A stretch of 64,000 nucleotides of DNA from Prorocentrum cordatum (taxonomy: Eukaryota; Sar; Dinophyceae; Prorocentrales; Prorocentraceae): positions 15,001 through 79,000 of the forward strand of contig CAUYUJ010012703.1 in NCBI GenBank assembly GCA_963575745.1. The letters run 5' to 3'. The position numbers were made by a program, and so were the translations under genes. The notes beneath the pieces are model-generated. The model worked only from the letters and a program-made list of their open reading frames with translations, did not search any database and was not told where the DNA came from. Below, piece after piece: positions 43,481-53,323 of this stretch. Numbering within the stretch: the first letter of the stretch is position 1; the number at the start of each line of letters is the position of its first letter.

Positions 43481-44334
43481 TATGTGTGTAAATGTATACA
43501 TCAGTACATCTCTCTTCCTTATATACACATATTGAGAGAGATGCAGGTGATCATACATTTTGCCTTGCGTTCGGTGGTTCGTATTTTTCCTCTCGTTCAT
43601 CGCCACACTCGTTTTCCTTATATAGACTGCTATCATCCTCATTGCTCTCTTCCGCTCCCACCCCTGTCCTCGTATGCTCCATCATTCTGCCGCTCCTGCT
43701 ACAGATCGCATTACAATAAATAATGAAGGCTTCAGCACAGCTCACAAAACAGCTCCGACTACAGTCCATCTTACAGCCGACAGTACAGCTGTCACTACAG
43801 TTCACACTACAGCTCCTACCAAATCTCCTGATATACAGATCCTGCCAATGCGGCTACTGCAGCTCTCCTGCATTTAGCTTTGAACGCTGTGTCAACGTAC
43901 CTGTCATTTCCGTTCGCGTAACCGGCATTGCACAGCTCCGCGAATCGTTTCGTGCCCAGGCTGGTACGTCACGTCAAAACCTGGGTCAGTCGTGCCAAGA
44001 TTAGGCGGGGCCGTCGCGGCTGCCGCCGCGGACATCGCAGGGAGGCGACGGCTTCGTGGAGTTTACCGCGCGCACTGGAAGCCGTGGGCGAACCACGGGC
44101 TCCGCTACAGGAGCGTTTTTCCATGGAGGCAAGTAGAACTTGAGCCACGCAGCTGCGGCCCACAAGTAACATGTACCACTGGCACTCCTAAATCCGCCGA
44201 CCCCTTCTGGGTCTCCAAGCGTGTGCCCCCCCCATAATCCCCCCCCCAAGGGACCCCAAACCGGCAATTTGACTCCCCCCCCAGGCCCGGCACGACCCCA
44301 GACAATGCGCGCCAGGGAAGGGGTCCAAAATGAG
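43481..44334. other. Unassigned DNA with ACAGCTC repeats
   Basis: At 43736-43830 short units of 12-13 bp (CACAGCTC, CTACAGTTCACACTACAGCT) recur irregularly. C runs are present at 44230-44280. Nothing else was recognised. Confidence 0.45.
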
Positions 44335-44945
44335 CCATGAAGGCACTTGACGCCTCCCAAGAAGCCGCCAAGACAGTCCACGAGAACCCAAAGCCGACGA
44401 AAGATCGTTCCAAGACGCCTAAGATGAGCTCAAAACGGCCCAAGACACCCCACGAAGCCTCCAAGAGGCCTCCCAAGAAGCCCCCAAGAACCCAAAATCT
44501 TGAAATTCCCTCGGGGAAACGTACATTTTCAGCATATCCAACTTGTTAGCCTTCACGGTGTTGAAAACCGTCCAGACCCCCACGAGGCCCCCAGGACCAC
44601 CCCAAGACGGCCCACGAGGCTCCCAGGAGGCCCCAAAGAACTCCAACGTTGCTCAAGAGGCGCCCTAGACGGCCCAAGAGAGAATCCAAGATGGCCCAAA
44701 GAAGGGCCCAAGAGAGGGACCACGAACCGCTAATTCCAGCGCTCCGCCCAACGAAGCTCTCCGGAGGACCCAAGAGGCCCCCAAGCGGCCCCTAAAGGCC
44801 CCCGTGAGGCATCCATGAGGCCCCAAGGAGCCCCCAAGAGGCCCAAAAGAAGCCCAAAACGGCCCCCAAGACCCTGCGAAACCGCCTCGAAGAGGCCCGC
44901 GAGAATCCTCGCCACGAGATCCCAACGGACATCCCAGAGCGTGCC
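44335..44945 (+). repeat. CCAAGA-type minisatellite, array 6
   Basis: Units such as CCCAAGAAGCCGCC, GCCTCCAAGAGGCC and CCCCAAGAGGCCC occur at 44350-44490 and 44580-44930. Between them is a leader-like stretch with AAAATCTTGAAATTCCC and ACATTTTCAGC, comparable to the leaders at 35055 and 26360. Core on the plus strand. Confidence 0.8.
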
Positions 44946-45602
44946 ACACACTACCCTGAACGTGACGAATTCTTGCTACTTTTCCTCACCCTTGCTTCGG
45001 AATTCTGCCCGAGGCCTCGTGGAATGCAGGCCTGGGGGCGCAATAGTTTATAGCGGGTCGGCGGATGTGGCGAATTAACACCACCTCCTCCTCCTCCTCC
45101 TCCTCCTCCGATTCCTCCGCCTCTTCCCTCAGTATCCTCCTCCTCTTCATCCTCCTGCTACTCCACTGGGAGGCCTGAGAGGTCCGTCGTCATCCAAGAT
45201 GCGGGGCACATCGATATTGCTGCACAGTGCGAAGCCCAGCAAAGCCAGATCCCGGCATGGCAGCTCGGTCGGACGCAACACAAAATCGTAGAAGATGCCA
45301 AAAACCAGGGGGGCACCCCCCGTGCAAAACAGCGCCAGGCTTCAGCAGTTGACTGTACAAGGCAAGCTGCGTCAGCGCAAGCCTGAAGACACTGTCTCGA
45401 CGTATGGAGACGGGGGGGAGTCTGGGGGAGAAGAAAAGGAGGTCGAGGAGGACGACCACAACCTAGAAGTGATATCAATATTGCATTTGGGCGCCTCACC
45501 CCGTGGGTGGGAGCAGAGGCCTGGTGTACCACTCGAGTCGAGGACAAGGCAACCATGTCGCAAATCGCTGGGATTGCTGGAGGGCTTCCCGGAAACCCCA
45601 CC
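44946..45602. other. Unassigned DNA
   Basis: CTC repeats at 45088-45112. A 112-codon plus frame (45295) and minus frames of up to 200 codons overlap without a domain. The minus frame from 45760 crosses the ME-CAGAC copy at 45603-45782. Confidence 0.45.
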
Positions 45603-45782
45603 CCAGACCCCCGACGTCCTGATTTTTTCATGACGTCGACCCCCAGCGGTCTCGACACACTCCCCATGGCCGGCTTTTCATCCTGAGTCGTTTTTTGAAG
45701 GTCCCAAGGGCCCCCAAAGGCCAAAAATAGTGAAAAACCTGCCGTAGTGATCTTTGTCATGACTCGAGAGGGTCTGGGACTG
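45603..45782 (+). mobile_element. ME-CAGAC element, full-length copy with two stem-loops
   Basis: The left end is CCCAGACCCCCGACGTC. Bases 45613-45622 and 45628-45637 (GACGTCCTGA, TCATGACGTC) pair at 9 of 10 positions around a T loop. The right end on the complement is GTCCCAGACCCTCTCGAGTC followed by a weaker hairpin. Internal blocks are GGTCTCGACACACTCCCCAT, CATCCTGAGTCGTTTTTTGA and GGGCCCCCAAAGGCC. The two ends thus share the outer CCCAGACCC and an adjacent hairpin but differ in between. No coding capacity; it resembles a MITE. Confidence 0.7.
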
Positions 45783-45949
45783 GCAGAGGAGGACGAGGAA
45801 GAGGACGAGAAGAGCTAGGGGGCTGGGGAGCAGGAGCTTTGCTGCCGACGAGGCGGCGCTTGGCCCAGGCCCGGCTGGCCCTGCAGCTCCGAGCAATGCA
45901 GGAACACGTCCCCAGTGCCCTCCTCGTCCGGGACAACGAAGCCGAAGCC
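45783..45949. other. Unassigned DNA
   Basis: GA-rich at 45785-45815, then mixed GC-rich sequence. Nothing recognised. Confidence 0.4.
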
Positions 45950-46370
45950 CTCGAGGGGAGAGGGAGGAAAAGAGGAAGGAAGAAGGGGAGAGGAGGAGGA
46001 GAAGGAGGAGGAGGAGGAGGAGGAGGAGGCACCCTCGAGGGGGGGAGGAAGACGAGGAGAAGGAGGAGGAGGAGGAGCAGGAAAAGGAGGAGGAGGAGGA
46101 GGAGGAGGAAGAGGAGGATGAGGAGGAAGAGGAGGAGGAGGAGAGGAGGAAGGAAGGAGAGGAGAGAGGAGGAGAAGCAGGAGGAGAAGCCCTCGAGGGG
46201 AGGAGGAGGAGGAGGAGGAGGAGGAGGAGGAGGAGGAGGAGAAGGAGCCTCGAAAGGAGGAGGAGCCCTCCTCGAGGGGAAGAGGAGCCCTCGAGGGAGG
46301 GGAGCCCTCGAAGGAGGGGGGTCCTCGAGGAGGAGGAGGAGGAGGAGGAGGAGGAGGAGGAGGAAGGAGG
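45950..46370. repeat. GGA microsatellite with CCCTCGAGGG palindromes
   Basis: GGA repeats are interrupted about seven times by the palindrome CCCTCGAGGG or a close variant (for example near 45948, 46032, 46192, 46268, 46288, 46304). Frames across the tract are low-complexity. Confidence 0.9.
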
Positions 46371-46432
46371 TATGGTAATTGGCGGGCAAACGAAAGGGAG
46401 AGGGGCCAAAGGTCGAGAGAGGCGGGAGACCC

Positions 46433-46690
46433 CCGTTCCCAGACCCATTCGAGTCGTGAAAAAATCACGACGGCAAGGTATTCGCTGTGTTCGGCCTCTG
46501 GGGGCCCCTACCGGCCCCCTACCGGACCGTTGCTCCCCAGCCTCCTGGCTCTCCTCGTCCTCGTGCGCGTCCTCCCCTGCTAGTCCCAGACCCCCCTCGA
46601 GTCATGAAAAATTATGACGGGAGGTTCTTCGCCATTTTCGGCCTTCGGGGGCCCCTGGGACCTTCAAAAACGACTCAGGATGGCTACTCA
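46433..46690 (-). mobile_element. Two tandem half-copies of ME-CAGAC
   Basis: First half-copy: CCCAGACCCATTCGA, then the perfect 7-bp stem GTCGTGA (46453-46459) and TCACGAC (46465-46471) with an A5 loop, then TTCGGCCTCTGGGGGCCCC. Second, about 138 bp on: CCCAGACCCCCCTCGA, stem GTCATGA (46592-46598) and TTATGAC (46603-46609) with one G-T pair, then TTCGGCCTTCGGGGGCCCC and CCTTCAAAAACGACTCAGG. Both are the CTCGAG end of the element and both lack the other end. Confidence 0.65.
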
Positions 46691-47030
46691 CTGCGTGGAG
46701 CTCGCCATATGTGCATCCGCTTCAAAAATTTAATTGCACTTGGGATATCGAAATGAGCGTTTAGCCATATGAGCCATATGTGTATATCATATTGTAGGGT
46801 AGTGCGATGGTGAACATATGTCTATGATAGTTTTGCTATAAGAGCGCGTCTACGTGAGCGTTGGGAGAATGAACCTTCTCAAGTTCCCTCTCCCGCTGAC
46901 GACGACAAGATTGTAAAGCACCACGGAAAGAGAAAGCAACATCCCACGGGGACACAAGCTCTGCGCCAGCAGCACCTGGTCACTCCTCCTTGACCGCCGT
47001 ACGCAACGGGGAGAGCCACTCGGGACACAA
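46691..47030. other. Unassigned AT-richer DNA
   Basis: Contains repeated CATATG (46706, 46763, 46775, 46816). No gene was recognised. Confidence 0.45.
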
Positions 47031-47771
47031 CGCAAAACCAGAAGACAGGCAAACCCCTAGAGACATCCCCACAGAACGGCCGCGAACGGGACCGTGTCAT
47101 ACCCCTCGGCGGCTCCCCTTAGGGGTGCTGAAACTAGCGCCCCGCCTGAGACATCCTCACAATCTGCCCTCCAAGCCAAGGATGTTGAGACAGAAAACAA
47201 GCAAACCGCTTGAGACGTCCCCACAAAACGGCCGCGAACGGGACCGTGTCATACCCCTCGGCGGCTCCCCTTAGGGGTGCTGAAACCAGCGCCCCGCCTG
47301 AGACATCCTCACAATCTGCCCTCCAAGCCAAGGATGTTGAGACAGAAAACAGGCAAACCGCTTGAGACATCCCCACAAAACGGCCGCGAACGGGACCGTG
47401 TCATACCCCTCGGCGGCTCCCCTTAGGGGTGCTGAAACCAGCGCCCCGCCTAAGACATCCTCACAATCTGCCCTCCAAGCCAAGGATGTTGAGACAGAAA
47501 ACAAGCAAACCGCTTGAGACGTCCCCGCAAAACGGCCGCGAACGGGACCGTGTCATACCCCTCGGCGGCTGCCCTTAGGGGTGCTGAAACCAGCGTCCCG
47601 CCTGAGACATCCTCACAGTCTGCCCTCAAAGCCGAGGATGTTGAGACAGAAAACAGGCAAACCGCTTGAGACATCCCCACAAAACGGCCGCGAACGGGAC
47701 CGTGTCATACCCCTCGGCGGCTCCCCTTAGGGGTGCTGAAACCAGCGCCCCGCCTGAGACATCCTCACAAT
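47031..47771 (+). repeat. 152-bp satellite, five copies
   Basis: The block CCCCTCGGCGGCT starts at 47102, 47254, 47406, 47558 and 47710, exactly 152 bp apart. Copies are nearly identical, the first being the most diverged at its 5' side. Each holds the inverted repeat ACCCCT/AGGGGT around CGGCGGCTCCCC. 152 is not a multiple of three, so minus frames of 73-80 codons crossing it shift phase from copy to copy and are not genes. Confidence 0.95.
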
Positions 47772-48025
47772 ATGCTGTGTGTTGAGTAAGTCAGACAATG
47801 AGAAAGTCTGAGTATGAGTAAGTCTGGGTATGAGTGAGTCTCAGCATGAGTAAGTCTGGGTATGAGTATGAGTAGGTCTGAGTATGAGTAGGTCTGAGTA
47901 TGAGTAATTTAATGCTATCAGGTCTGAGTATGAGTGAGTCTGTGTTTGAGTAAGTCTGTGTATGAGTAAGTCTAGGTATGAGGAGGAGGAGGAGGAGGAG
48001 GAGAAGAAGAGGAAGGAGGAGTAGG
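47772..48025 (+). repeat. 16-bp minisatellite then GGA microsatellite
   Basis: Units close to GTCTGAGTATGAGTAA repeat about a dozen times from 47805 to 47977 with small changes, directly after the 152-bp satellite. (GGA)n with GAA changes follows at 47979-48020. Confidence 0.9.
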
Positions 48026-48054
48026 AGGCGTCCAAATAATAACAAGAACCCCTT

Positions 48055-48145
48055 AGGATATGGGGAAAAGACGGGTCATGGGGAATGGGTCGAGACCGCT
48101 GGGGGTCGACGCCACGAAAAGATCATGACGTCGGGGGTCTGGGTT
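48055..48145 (-). mobile_element. Half-copy of ME-CAGAC, GACGTC end
   Basis: On the minus strand: CCCAGACCCCCGACGTCATG, then a stem (8 of 10 pairs; plus-strand arms 48108-48117 and 48123-48132), then GACCCCCAGCGGTCTCGACC and CATTCCCCATGACC. This matches the left 90 bp of the 45603 copy almost base for base. Confidence 0.7.
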
Positions 48146-48853
48146 CAGCGCAGCTCGGTCCAGGAAAGATCGCCGCCAGCTCGGGGGATGTAGCCCCGCC
48201 CTTCCTGTGCCCACCTCTTCCCAGAAGCACGGGGCTGCAAGTGCTGACCAATCATGCGAACAGGGCAGCGAGATCTGCCAAGCCCGCCCAACCTGCAAAC
48301 GTAGGCAGCGCCAAGCGTTGCGTACACGTCGTTCGGGCTTGGCGAAGGTACGGCCGGATGCGGAACGCAAGCCCGTGGACATAGTCGAAAGCACCATGTC
48401 TGAAAAGTGAGGCAACAGGACAACAACTGAGAACCCACAGCGATGGGACAATTCGAGCACACAAGCGGAGGCACCACATTTGTTTCCAACTGGGCGGCCA
48501 ACTTAGAAGAACTCTCGCTCTGTAGAACAGAATTGGCCCAATCGCCCCATCTTCGGATTGCACGTTGACCTTACACGACGTCGGTACGCCAAAATATCCC
48601 TCGTGTGCCGACGGATTCAAACGTAATCATGATATGACAGTAGGCATGTCATGCGCATACGAACGCCTAGCGCATGTGCACGTGAATGTGTGCGCGCGTG
48701 TGTGTGTGTGTGCATGCCCGCAGCGTTCGCTGCGCGCGTGGCAGCAACGTCAAAAAGGTGATATACGTGTAGGTGCATGCGTGCATGAGCGCTGCATAGC
48801 CAAATCCCCTGAGGAACTCCACCTCTTGCCAGCTCTCCCCGCCCCCTCCAGCG
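48146..48853. other. Unassigned DNA with GT-rich patch
   Basis: (GT)n with GC at 48690-48715. Frames of 99-135 codons on both strands have no domain. Confidence 0.45.
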
Positions 48854-49906
48854 ATGATACTCAGGATTTGCGTTTGCCAAATGGGTGTGCTTGTCCACCG
48901 ACACCCTTCAATGCGACGCAGGCGAATTAAGGTCGACACAGGCTGCGTGCTACCTGGTACCCATGGAGCTGAAGAGGGCGCGGACCACCGGGCCCAGGCG
49001 AGCAGGTCGGTCGAGCAGCCCAAGGCCACTGGACGGCGAAATCGGCACAGCAAGACAGATGGACAAAAGACGGAACTGGCGGCCGCGGGAGGGGAAGGCG
49101 TGCAGCGGCCCAGGCTCAGGCGAGTGGCGCGAGTACGGGTGGTACCGGAAAGGGGTCCGGCAAGCTGGGGCGCACCGAGCGGGGACCGAAGGTGCCGGCA
49201 CTTGCATTGCCCAGAAGGGGAGGTGCGCGACCCACGGCCAGCAGTGCAAGCGCTGGGTGGGAAGGCCGCCAGGCGGACGCGCGAGGAGGTCCATCGAGCA
49301 ACCAGGGCGACGACAAAGCTGGACTGCCACCACGGGAGGGCTGCCTGCCAGGACGAGCTGTCGCTGGTGGTCGAAGCGGCCGAGGGCCACAGGGGAGGGC
49401 TGCAGGAATAAGGCCCCATTACGGCCTGCCAAGACGGAGGCGTGTGGCGCCGGCCACTGCGCGCACTGCACTGAGGGAGGGGAAGGGATCCATGATCCTC
49501 AGAGAGCGTGTTAGCGCCGGCGTGTGCTTGCCCACCGACGCCCTTCAGAGCGAAGAGGATATCGAAACGAGGGCCAGGCCGCGCGCTGCCGACGGAGCCG
49601 CAGGGGCAAGCACACGCCTGGCCTAACACACGTCCTGAGGATCATCGGAGGGAGCAAGAAGGGGGGCGGAGGAAAGGGAGAAGCAGGCGGCTTTTAGACG
49701 ACAAAAAAAAGTGCCCCACAAATGCACAGAAATACAACTCAAAAAATCGTCCCATGACTATTTTTGCCTATTTTTGAATATTCCTCCTCTGGAGGGACAG
49801 GCCCGACTTAACCCTAGTCCCTACTGCAGCCCAGCCGCGCCGCCGCGGTGTAGCTGTACCCGAACGGGGCAGCACACCATGGGCTGACACACGTCCTGAG
49901 GATCAT
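48854..49906. mobile_element. Outer inverted-repeat element, about 1.05 kb, containing a nested copy
   Basis: The left end (48854-48896) begins ATGATACTCAGGA and continues to GGTGTGCTTGTCC; the complement of the right end (about 49864-49906) begins ATGATCCTCAGGACGTGTGT and continues to GGTGTGCTGCCCC. Imperfect terminal inverted repeats are therefore about 43 bp. A related smaller element sits inside at 49492-49645. Frames of 185 and 209 codons (plus) and 320 codons (minus) lie within but no transposase motif is visible. It may be non-autonomous, or two elements may have been juxtaposed. Confidence 0.5.
49492..49645. mobile_element. Inner 154-bp inverted-repeat element
   Basis: The left end 49492-49533 starts ATGATCCTCAGAGAGCGTGT and ends GGCGTGTGCTTGCCC. 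The complement of 49604-49645 starts ATGATCCTCAGGACGTGTGT and ends GGCGTGTGCTTGCCC, so the 42-bp arms differ at only a few positions. The 70-bp core has no coding capacity. The left arm plus the following ACCGACGCCCTTCA is repeated at the outer element's left end (48854). Confidence 0.7.
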
Positions 49907-49918
49907 AGACTCTAGACA

Positions 49919-50058
49919 AGCGCGTTCAATTACTCGCAAGGTAACTACTCGCAAATGGCCTGGATCCCCCGCGGGGGCTCTATGATAAATTACATCAAAG
50001 CAGACATGTGTTTTTCGGACATTTGCGAATAGGCACTTTGCGAGTAGTGGAACGCGCT
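49919..50058. mobile_element. 140-bp inverted-repeat element with 42-bp arms
   Basis: Left arm 49919-49960 reads AGCGCGTTCAATTACTCGC and ends TACTCGCAAATGGCC. The complement of 50017-50058 reads AGCGCGTTCCACTACTCGC and ends TATTCGCAAATGTCC; the arms differ at about seven of 42 positions. The motif TACTCGCAA occurs twice in each arm. The centre has CCCCCGCGGGGG. It begins 12 bp after the neighbouring element ends. No coding capacity. AGACTC lies a few bases outside both ends but may be chance. Confidence 0.7.
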
Positions 50059-51175
50059 CGATGAGACTCCACCACCCTCCTCTCCCTGAGGACTAGCCAC
50101 AACTGGGAGAGCCGCGCTCCTTACAACTCTGGGCGAACCCATCGTATCGACGACCTCTCGGGAGGGGTGCCGAAGCCTGTGCGGGGGGAATGAGCACTGG
50201 AGCTCCCCCAATTGCGGCTGGCCAGCCATCACCGTGACACCTCCTGGCCGCTGGCCGGTTGGGCTCGCCAGCCGCTGCAGACGCTGCTGCCGCTGCCAAC
50301 CGCACTGGGATGGGGAAGGGCCCGCGGGGAGGGGGAAGCACTGCAGACTCTGCCATCGCATCGGAGGCAGGGGAAAAAGGACGGCCGCCTTGTCTCTGGC
50401 CGGCCGAGATACCGCTCCGCCAACCCCCCACCCCCCAAACTCCCTCCCGGTTTCCCCTCCCTTTGCCCCAGCACCTTGCCCCCCAACATTTGTCGTCTGA
50501 CATCCGCCGTCTCCGACTCCTCCTCCTCCTCCTCCTCCTCCTCCTCCTCCTCCTCGGGGATGCGGAGGGGCGGCCAACCTTGCGCTCGACAAGCTTCGTC
50601 AAAGTCCCTGGTGGCCGGTTTATATGTTCCGCCTGCTCGCTAGCAACAGCTGGTCGACTACCACCGCGAAAGTGAAACGTAGCGAGGCGGAAGAGATACC
50701 TGTCACCTACCTCAAACTCCCATCCCCATCTCTTCTCTCCGAATCCGATGTTCGCTCCTCATCCCCATCATCATCCTCCTCGTCCTCCACCTTCGCCTCC
50801 GCTTCCTCCTCCCACTCCTGCTCTACGAGCAGGTGTCATGTGGATCACATGGCACCTGGCAGACTCATACTCGAAGATGGTCGAAAACCACGCGCTGGAC
50901 TACCTATAGCCTCCGATGATGCGGACAGGAGCAGGAGGCTGTTATGAGTTCGGAAAAGCCAAGCCTGGACAAAGGCCCGCCGCAACACAATGTTTTACGA
51001 AACGGATTACCATTGCATCCTGGAACCGGCATCACCGTTTGGTACGAGGCAGGTCCGAAAATTAGCCTGGCGAAGGACCCAACCATATGCAGCTGTGAGT
51101 ACCGCAATTGTGAATATCGTCCTCGGTGGAGCTCCTTCTAAGGCCACGAACTGTGTGATGGGCCTGCCACAGTGG
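50059..51175. other. Unassigned DNA
   Basis: (CTC)n at 50517-50554 and CTC/CAT-rich sequence near 50758-50820. Frames of 169-200 codons (minus, from about 50600) are Ala/Gly/Arg-rich. No gene was recognised. Confidence 0.45.
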
Positions 51176-51716
51176 TGGTGGTGGGGAACCGCATGCGGGC
51201 ACCCCCACTGGTGCCTACAGTTGAGCTCCCTGTGGAGCCACGAAACGCTGCCCTGGGTGGGGGAACCGCATGCGGGCACCCCCACTGGGGCCTACGGGGG
51301 AGCTCCCCGTGGGGCCACGAAACGCTGCCCTGGGCGGGGGAATCGCGTGCGGGCACCCCCACTGCGGCCTTCGGTGGAGCTCCCCGTGGGGCCACGAAAC
51401 GCTGCCCTGGGTGGGGGAACCGCATGCGGGCACCCCCACTGGGGCCGTCGGTGGAGCTCCCTATGGGGCTACGAAACGCTGCGCTGGGGGGGGGAACCGC
51501 ATGCGGGCACCCCCACTGGGGCCTTCGGAGAAGCTCCCTGTGGAGCCACGAAACGCTGCCCTGCGTGGGGGAACCGCATGCGGGCACTCCACCTGGGGCC
51601 TGCGGTGGATCTCCCTGTGGGGCCACGAAACGCTGCGGTGGGGGAACCGCATGCGGACACCCCCACTGGGGCCGTCGGTGGAGCTCCCTATGGGGCTACG
51701 AAACGAAGCAAGGAGG
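51176..51716 (+). repeat. 77-bp satellite, seven copies
   Basis: AACCGCATGCGGGCAC or a close variant starts at 51187, 51264, 51341, 51418, 51495 and 51572 (77 bp apart) and at 51645 (73 bp, after a 4-bp deletion). Units also share GGAGCTCCC, CCACGAAACGCTG and CCCCCACTGGGG. Frames are open in all phases because the unit has few stops and 77 is not a multiple of three; I do not call them genes. The array ends in GGA-rich sequence. Confidence 0.95.
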
Positions 51717-51889
51717 GGGAGGAAGGAGGAGGGGGGGGTGGGGAGGAGGGGGAGGAGGAGGGAGGAAGGAGGTGGGACGCGGGGCGCTGTCTCTTCAAAA
51801 CGAGGACCCAACACCACAGGATGGTTGGGAAAAACAGTGCCCAAAACCAAGTTACAAATTCGTGTCGGGTGGCCTAGGCGGCAGCCAAG
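51717..51889. repeat. GGA-rich sequence and short unique stretch
   Basis: GGAGGAAGGAGGAGG-type repeats to about 51775, then unassigned sequence. Confidence 0.7.
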
Positions 51890-52610
51890 AGTTCTACCAG
51901 AGACCTCCACCAAGAGACCTCCAAGAAGGCCCTAGAAGGGCCCCAGCAGGCTCTCAAGAGAGCTCTAAGAGTGCCCCAAGAGGGCCCTACACTGTCCATT
52001 GCACAACATGGTGTGGCAGTCCCAGCAAGCCCCCCAAGAGACCCCCAAGAAGTCCCCAACAGCAAGCCCCTAAGAACGCCCCCAGAGGCTCCAAGAGGGT
52101 CTGAAGAGGGCCCCAAACCAAGCTGCACTCTGCAAGCTGGCTTCGGGGCCTCAAAAGGGCTCCAGGCGACCATCAAGGAGCACCCAGGCCCAAAATGGCA
52201 TTCTGCAACTCGGATCGGGGTTCCCAATACAACTCTTCCATGGCCCCTCCCATGCGTTCGTCCCCCCAACCTTCCAATTGAAAGTCCGACAAGGCCCCGA
52301 AGACATGCCCCAATGCTTCTTCGAGCAATCAAAACCAAGGCGTCGATGGATGCATCCGAGGTGGCTTTGGGAGTCCCCGAACCAGGCCCAGAAACTCCAA
52401 GAAGCCCTAAATGCCTCTCAAACCGGCATCCACACATGGCTCAATGCAATCCGTAACCGCCTTACGCTGTGAACGAATCTTCGGGCTACTGCGCCCCGGA
52501 CGGCCACAAGACGACTCCAATACCGCCTCCAGACAGCTCAGGGCTGTCAGAAGTCTCCCAAGACGCCTCCATGGCAGCCCCTACACGGGGTCCGTGCACC
52601 CCGACATGGC
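51890..52610 (+). repeat. CCAAGA-type minisatellite, array 7
   Basis: Units such as GACCTCCAAGAAGGCCC, GCCCCAAGAGGGCCC and CCCCCAAGAGACCC are dense at 51900-52115 and sparser to about 52600. Core on the plus strand. Confidence 0.75.
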
Positions 52611-52756
52611 AGAAAAGACCGCCTGCCAAGACGGCCCGAACAAAATCGCGGTGGCGAAAAGTCGCCGCAACGTTATTGAATGCACATGAACAATGGCCTG
52701 TCAGTGCGCGACCCCCGCACTCATCTGAAGATACCTGACAGGCTGGTAGCAAACAT

Positions 52757-53323
52757 TTGCAAGAACCTCCACATCAATTGGACTCCGACAGGTTCCCATG
52801 CTTGCTCGTACCATCCTGCTTGCCTGCATGCGCGTGCATGCAGGTACCATACAAGTTCCGGCGTGTGTGTGAAGACCTACTACTAAGAAGCTGGAAACGC
52901 GGCTCTACCCACGAGTCACGAGTACAACATACGGGCGCCATGCATTTGGCTCACATACGGGGGACCGGACCACATGTGTTTTCAAATCTCGCAAATACTA
53001 ATGAAACGCAAAATGTGTATGCTATTTACCGGTCGTGTATGCATGTGCCTACGATAAACTCGAAGACGCTCATCATTAAGCAAATGTGGAGGCGCGCCTT
53101 CAACAACATCCCCCACAATCCGCGCTTGCTTACCATCGACATCATCTGGCGAATACTGGTGAACGTCAGTGTCAACAGCAGCGTCGTCGCAATAATCGTG
53201 ATGCTCACGGCAATGTTGCCATTACTATCGCATATTGTTAACACCATCACACGAGCAGATCACCAATCGGGAAATGTGATCATTATGCGTATCACCTCCA
53301 GTGTGACTGGGCGTGCAGCCTAG
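52757..53323 (+). CDS. Open frame of 188 codons with a hydrophobic C-terminal half; doubtful gene
   Basis: The frame encodes YKFRRVCEDLLLRSWKRGST and, later, TIDIIWRILVNVSVNSSVVA followed by IIVMLTAMLPLLSHIVNTIT, long enough for one or two membrane helices. The hydrophobic stretch comes partly from ATC/GTC-rich DNA, so it may be a decayed triplet repeat. No family is recognised and no start context or neighbour supports it. Confidence 0.2.
   Translation: MQEPPHQLDSDRFPCLLVPSCLPACACMQVPYKFRRVCEDLLLRSWKRGSTHESRVQHTGAMHLAHIRGTGPHVFSNLANTNETQNVYAIYRSCMHVPTINSKTLIIKQMWRRAFNNIPHNPRLLTIDIIWRILVNVSVNSSVVAIIVMLTAMLPLLSHIVNTITRADHQSGNVIIMRITSSVTGRAA

Noticed and set aside
41956-43491. 511-codon plus frame
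   Set aside because: GC-rich Pro/Arg/Ala sequence running into a CT microsatellite; no domain.
47031-47771. CRISPR-like array or a family of small proteins
   Set aside because: The whole 152-bp unit is conserved, with no variable spacers, and the frame shifts between units; it is a satellite.
48667-49629. 320-codon minus frame in the outer inverted-repeat element as a transposase
   Set aside because: No DDE/D or other catalytic pattern visible, and both strands are open in several frames.
52823-52844. Perfect 9-bp palindrome CCTGCATGC around GCGT as a terminator
   Set aside because: No T run and no gene upstream; TGCATG-type palindromes arise easily.
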